From Odiellus spinosus (Eukaryota > Arthropoda > Arachnida > Opiliones > Phalangiidae): a stretch of DNA of 64,000 nucleotides. The translations under genes and the position numbers were made by a program. The stretch spans positions 32,899,458-32,963,457 of the forward strand of contig OY987225.1 of NCBI GenBank assembly GCA_963920705.1, written 5' to 3'. A model generated the notes under the pieces. It ran no database searches, was not told the DNA's origin, and saw only the letters and a list, made by a program, of their open reading frames with translations. How positions within the stretch are numbered: position 1 is the first letter of the stretch; each line of letters begins with the position of its first letter. Shown here piece by piece: positions 59,837 through 64,000 of the stretch.

Positions 59837-60205
59837 CTTGTGACGATATATGACGTAGTTTATTTTTGGAACGTAATTAACGATAATTTTCGTACGAAAA
59901 GTAGATGACTTAATCTGGATTAAGTACTTTTACGAAAAGCACCGCGCGAAAGCGACCTTATAATTGGTGCCAGAACGCGCGAGAATCAACTATAGGCTCT
60001 ATATAATATCGAAATCATGTGACCATATGACGTAGAATTGCGGGGAATTTTTATTTAAAAAAATTCGAAAATGGCGATTATAAAATATGTATTTTTACAG
60101 TCACTGTAATTTTGTTCTACGACATTGTATATTTATTTTGAATCGTTTTTTAACGATCTTTCCGAAAATGCTGCTCAATTTCCTTTTGGAATTCGTGAAA
60201 AATCG
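59837..60205 (-). repeat. R1 copy, reverse, near complete
   Basis: One of the fullest copies: ATATGACGTAGTTTATTTTT, GGAACGTAATTAACGATAAT, AAGTACTTTTACGAAAAGCA, GAATCAACTATAGGCTCTAT, GAATCGTTTTTTAACGATCT and the CTCAATTTCCTTTTGGAATT terminus. Confidence 0.85.
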
Positions 60206-62465
60206 TGAAAACCTCAATTTAAATGATAAACTCAACGGTTTGATATGTTTTCTAACGTTTCCATAAAGAGAACGTGCAATTACAGAGAATTAACGATAAA
60301 GGAAGTGTATTTTTGTTTATTTCGTCGGCAAAGATCAAAAAGATGCATTAGGAATATAGTTAAGAAGAAATGTTTTCTTTAGCCAATAGTTACTTTGGCG
60401 CGAACTTGAGACGGTATCTTACGAACTATATGGATAGAGATTGCAACCATAGTAATGGGTTCTCGCGAGCTTTTTCTCAGTATGAACCTCGCGTGGTCAG
60501 CGATGTTTAGACACATCTTCCCCTCAAGGGGGAATAGTAACTACTATATTGTTTAAGGCGTTGGCGTTGTGCAAGAAGACGAAAATCATCATCAAGACTA
60601 AGATAAAATGATTTTTAAAGATAACGCGTGAACACGTGACGCTTAAAACTATTTCTGGCGATTCGAATATCGATTTGATTTTAATATTTCAAATCGATTA
60701 AGAAATGCTAGTGTGAGTGTAGCTTTTATGGTTTTTAACGATCATTTTTTTAACGAAAATTTTACTCAATTTCCATTAGAAGTTCATGAAAGTTTCGTGA
60801 CAGCGTGAATTTAATAAAAGTTATACCAATTACTCCTCGTGCATTAAAACTTGGAAGATAAGGGGTGTGGCTAGTAATTTGGGCCTGATCATCTTGTTTA
60901 TATATTTAATGGAGCGGCTAATGGCTTTGAGAGTCTCGCGCGAGGCGAAAACATCAGTAACATCGCTTTCCCTCGCGCTCGCGCGCGCGTCTATGTATAA
61001 ATGAAGGGCGAGCGAACGCGCTAGATCGCGCGTGAAACCCTGGCGCGCGCTTTAGCTACGAACATTATCCGCCTTATTAAAACCAATGAAGCTTTAATCG
61101 TGATGATATAGAGAAGTATAGGGGATCTGTTGTATAAACAATTACAGATTTACGCGTTGTTTCAATATAGTCGAACAGTTCCAACTAATGCGTTGTATAA
61201 TGTACGCTAAGTCTCGTATTTCACGCGTTGGACAAGGCCTATCTATATCGTTGTACGTATCGGGGCCCAAGCACTATGGTTTATTATCGGTCATATTATT
61301 TTTCACCGGAGGAAAACCGGATCGGTATAGTGAAAGGGGTTATTTTCTGTATCCCGAGCGCTGAATAACAGTGAATAACTCCGTTCGCCTTCAGCAAGAA
61401 TTAATAAAAGCTACTAGGAATAATATTACACGAAGGGCTTCCAGAAAAATTTGGAAAAATAAATAGGGACCAAAATTTTAAAGATATAATCAAATATGGG
61501 GAAAATGATAATCAAAATGTAATATTTATTATAAATTATAATTTATCCTTCGTGAATTCTTGTAAGAATTCTTTCTTTCGACCAGGCCCCTAAAGTAAAT
61601 CGGATTATTTCCTGAAATTATTTAAAATATCCGCTACTTAATTCAGGGACCAAATTGTGATAGGTTATTTTAAAAAAACCAAGAATTATAAATTTTTGAC
61701 GAAAATATGGCCCAATAAATTTCAAATTGAAATAAAATTGCTGATATTATAAAGAGAATTCTCTTTGAAATTGCGTGAAATAAGCGCGCTTTTGAGTTAA
61801 ATTGGTTAAATTAAATAATTTCAATAATTAAATATTCTCCGGAATTTTAATAATTTAATATTAGTTCGAAATGGATTTAGGCTTAACGAATCTAGCTCGA
61901 AACTTTGATAATTAACTGTTAAATACTTAGATGAGTTTTAAGTTTAATTTTAACAATTAATTTTAATTGATTCAGTAACAATTAAATTTAATCCTAGTAC
62001 AGTATCCCTTTGACCTTCGAATCATAAAATGAATAAATTAAGTAACTTATAAGGTGTAGTGAAAATGATTCCAACGAAAAGTTTTATTAATTCTTGGTGA
62101 CATGGTCATTGATATAGGTATATTTATATCTGTTTTGGGTTGCGCCGTCGCGTCGACGTCGAGAGAGTTTACGCTCTAGCCTCTAATGTAATGGTTTATT
62201 ACCGGCAGAATATTAAATCAAAAGACGGGACGCGCTAATTAGAAAGGTCACGTACGAGAAAAGGGGGCGAGCTTATATATACCTTTAAATAATGATCTGC
62301 TTATAACAGTTCATTTCCAAATTGAAATATATATATATATATAAATATGGTGATTAAATTACTAAGCCTTTTTTTGGTCGTGATGGACACGCGTGGTCAA
62401 ACACGCAACAGTATATCACACAACAAGGTCAATAGGTCAAGGTTTAACACATAAGGTATTAATTT
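60206..62465. other. Gene-free sequence with R2 and R1 end fragments
   Basis: 60612-60727 is the distal end of R2 (GATAACGCGTGAACACGTGA to CGATTAAGAAATGCTAGTGT). 60735-60800 is a short reverse R1 end. 60930-61060 is CpG-rich (GCTCGCGCGCGCGTC). No exon recognised. Confidence 0.45.
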
Positions 62466-62890
62466 TAAATATTGTTATTTGACTAATATTTAAATTTTTA
62501 TTTTTAATAATATTCAAATAATAAATCATTTTAAAATCATAAATATTAATAATTTTCAAATCATAAATTTCCAAATATTTGTCTTTTAATAATAATCAAA
62601 TATTTGTATATTTAATAATTTTCAAATATTTGTATATTTAATAATTTCAAATATTTGTATATTTAATAATTTCAAATATTTGTATATTTAATAATTTTCA
62701 AATATTTGTTTTTTACTAATTTTCAAATATTTATTTGTAATTATTTTGAAACTAATTTTTAATAAACTTCAAATATTTGTAATTATTTTGAAACTAATTT
62801 TTAATAAACTTCAAATATTTATTTGTAATTATTTTGAAACTAATTTTTAATAAACTTCAAATATTTATTTGTAATTATTTCTTACTAATT
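62466..62890 (+). repeat. AT-rich degenerate array with CAAATATTTG core
   Basis: TTTCAAATATTTGTATATTT and later TTTGTAATTATTTTGAAACT recur at spacings of about 25-50 bp. The CAAATATTTG palindrome recurs in most units. The array has two sub-blocks (62560-62710 with short units, 62720-62890 with longer units). Confidence 0.8.
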
Positions 62891-63559
62891 TTTAAATGTT
62901 TTTATTTTACCGATATACTACCGGAAGTAAACTTCAAAGAACAGAGTCTTTTAACCAATCGCATAACCGCCTAGCTAATTTCAAGTAGCATAAAAGTTAT
63001 ACAAATTCCATAAAGGAGGCAGAAAGCGGACAGAAAGTTGATAGAGAAAGAGTGAGAATTATAAATGGTTAGGAGTCTTTGTGGACATGTACAGATGGCG
63101 TGAGGTGGAAGGAGTTGGTTGGGGTAGCAGCCTCTTTCCAATCTTTCTCTTCTATAAGGCGTATATACGACCCCTCGTTGAATCCTCCCCGACCCCTCTC
63201 TAAACAATGGGGTTTGTTAGGAAACCCTAGTTACACAAATGATCAATTTAATGGTGGTAGAGATCCCAGTTACTAGGGGCAACCCATCCCAACCCTTTCC
63301 TTTCCAAAACCCCTAGCTAGTTCTGACACTATATATAAAATTCGTTCAAACTAATTCAAGCAATCGAGAAATGTTAGAGGCAACAGGAAAAGAAGGGATA
63401 CTCTGCTAAAATTTATAACCAAAACTCTCAATAAATGTTAATTATAAATACTGCATAATTAAAGTCGAAAAAATTTCAGATTTATTTCAAAGGGACTCAA
63501 TTGCTGATGCCAATCAAAGAGTTGTCTTTGAAATGGTGTGAACCGAAAGATATTTTGTT
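62891..63559. other. Gene-free sequence
   Basis: Overlapping 65-78-codon frames on opposite strands at 62971-63276 show no family motif. Nothing else recognised. Confidence 0.4.
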
Positions 63560-64000
63560 AGAAATAGGTACCCGGAAACAATTAGGGTTCAAGAATTTTT
63601 GATTTAAATTCATTTTAGGGTTAGAAAATAGCGTAACAAAACCTACATTTTGGTCATAAAATGGACCTATACTTGATGTCCAAAAGTGATTTACAAATAA
63701 TAGTAGTTTTAGTCATTTTCAAACGTAATTCAATAGCCAATCACGGAGGAGGGTTAATCACGCGAGCTTTACAAGTTATCAAAAGGCCAATTTGACCAGT
63801 TAATTTCGAGATATATAATTATAAATAAACAATAACTATAATAAAATGACTTACCGAAGCGAAAACGATATTATTCTAGCTATTATCCATAAAATAATTC
63901 GATTTTACACTCGTAAAATATCATTTTGATTAAATTTTACGCTAAGCCTAATTCCGTGCTACTTCCGTTTGAAATTAAAGAACGCGATTTTGGCGGGAAC
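63560..64000 (+). repeat. Dispersed repeat R3, copy c, cut by window end
   Basis: Matches copy a over its whole length: AAAATGGACCTATACTTGAT near 63659, AATTCAATAGCCAATCACGG near 63727, AGGGTTAATCACGCGAGCTT near 63749, AACAATAACTATAATAAAAT near 63828, GAAGCGAAAACGATATTAT near 63856 and GCTAAGCCTAATTCC near 63941. The right end is outside the window. Confidence 0.68.

Overview
This is an AT-rich animal nuclear sequence with compact, intron-containing genes (GT-AG introns, mostly 65-560 bp). The proteins look arthropod and most probably insect: a type B carboxylesterase with an HGGGF oxyanion motif, an FMO of the short insect-like kind, a DOR/TP53INP homologue and cyclin B3. CpG is not depleted (many CGCG runs). 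I cannot name the species.

Positions 1-21000 hold five genes, rebuilt exon by exon; all five models run from ATG to stop in frame. They are a TP53INP/DOR autophagy regulator (5083-6457, minus, 316 aa), a C19orf12-like glycine-zipper membrane protein (9303-9794, plus, 139 aa), cyclin B3 (10636-13016, minus, 408 aa), a flavin-containing monooxygenase (14256-16968, plus, 432 aa) and a secreted carboxylesterase (17986-20919, plus, 600 aa). Cyclin B3 and the FMO are divergent and share a 1.24 kb upstream region. The FMO and the esterase are adjacent on the same strand and are both detoxification-type enzymes. Otherwise I see no functional link between the genes.

Positions 20920-64000 hold no coding exon that I can recognise. 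This is either a gene desert or a very large intron. It is built mainly from short non-autonomous DNA transposons, older dispersed repeats, AT-rich minisatellites (units of 20, 22, 23, 33, 35 and about 50 bp) and long poly-A/T tracts.

The main finding is a set of three sequence-unrelated terminal-inverted-repeat families (M1, M2 and M3; seven insertions in all). Every insertion starts with CA, ends with TG and is flanked by an exact 7-bp target-site duplication. This points to one uncommon transposition machinery mobilising several families; its transposase is not in the window. A second group (M4 and F1) uses TTAA targets and AGGGAGAAT termini. Nested insertions give a relative order of activity, and tandem arrays have grown inside two of the repeat families. 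Family names R1-R3, M1-M4, F1 and N1 are mine.
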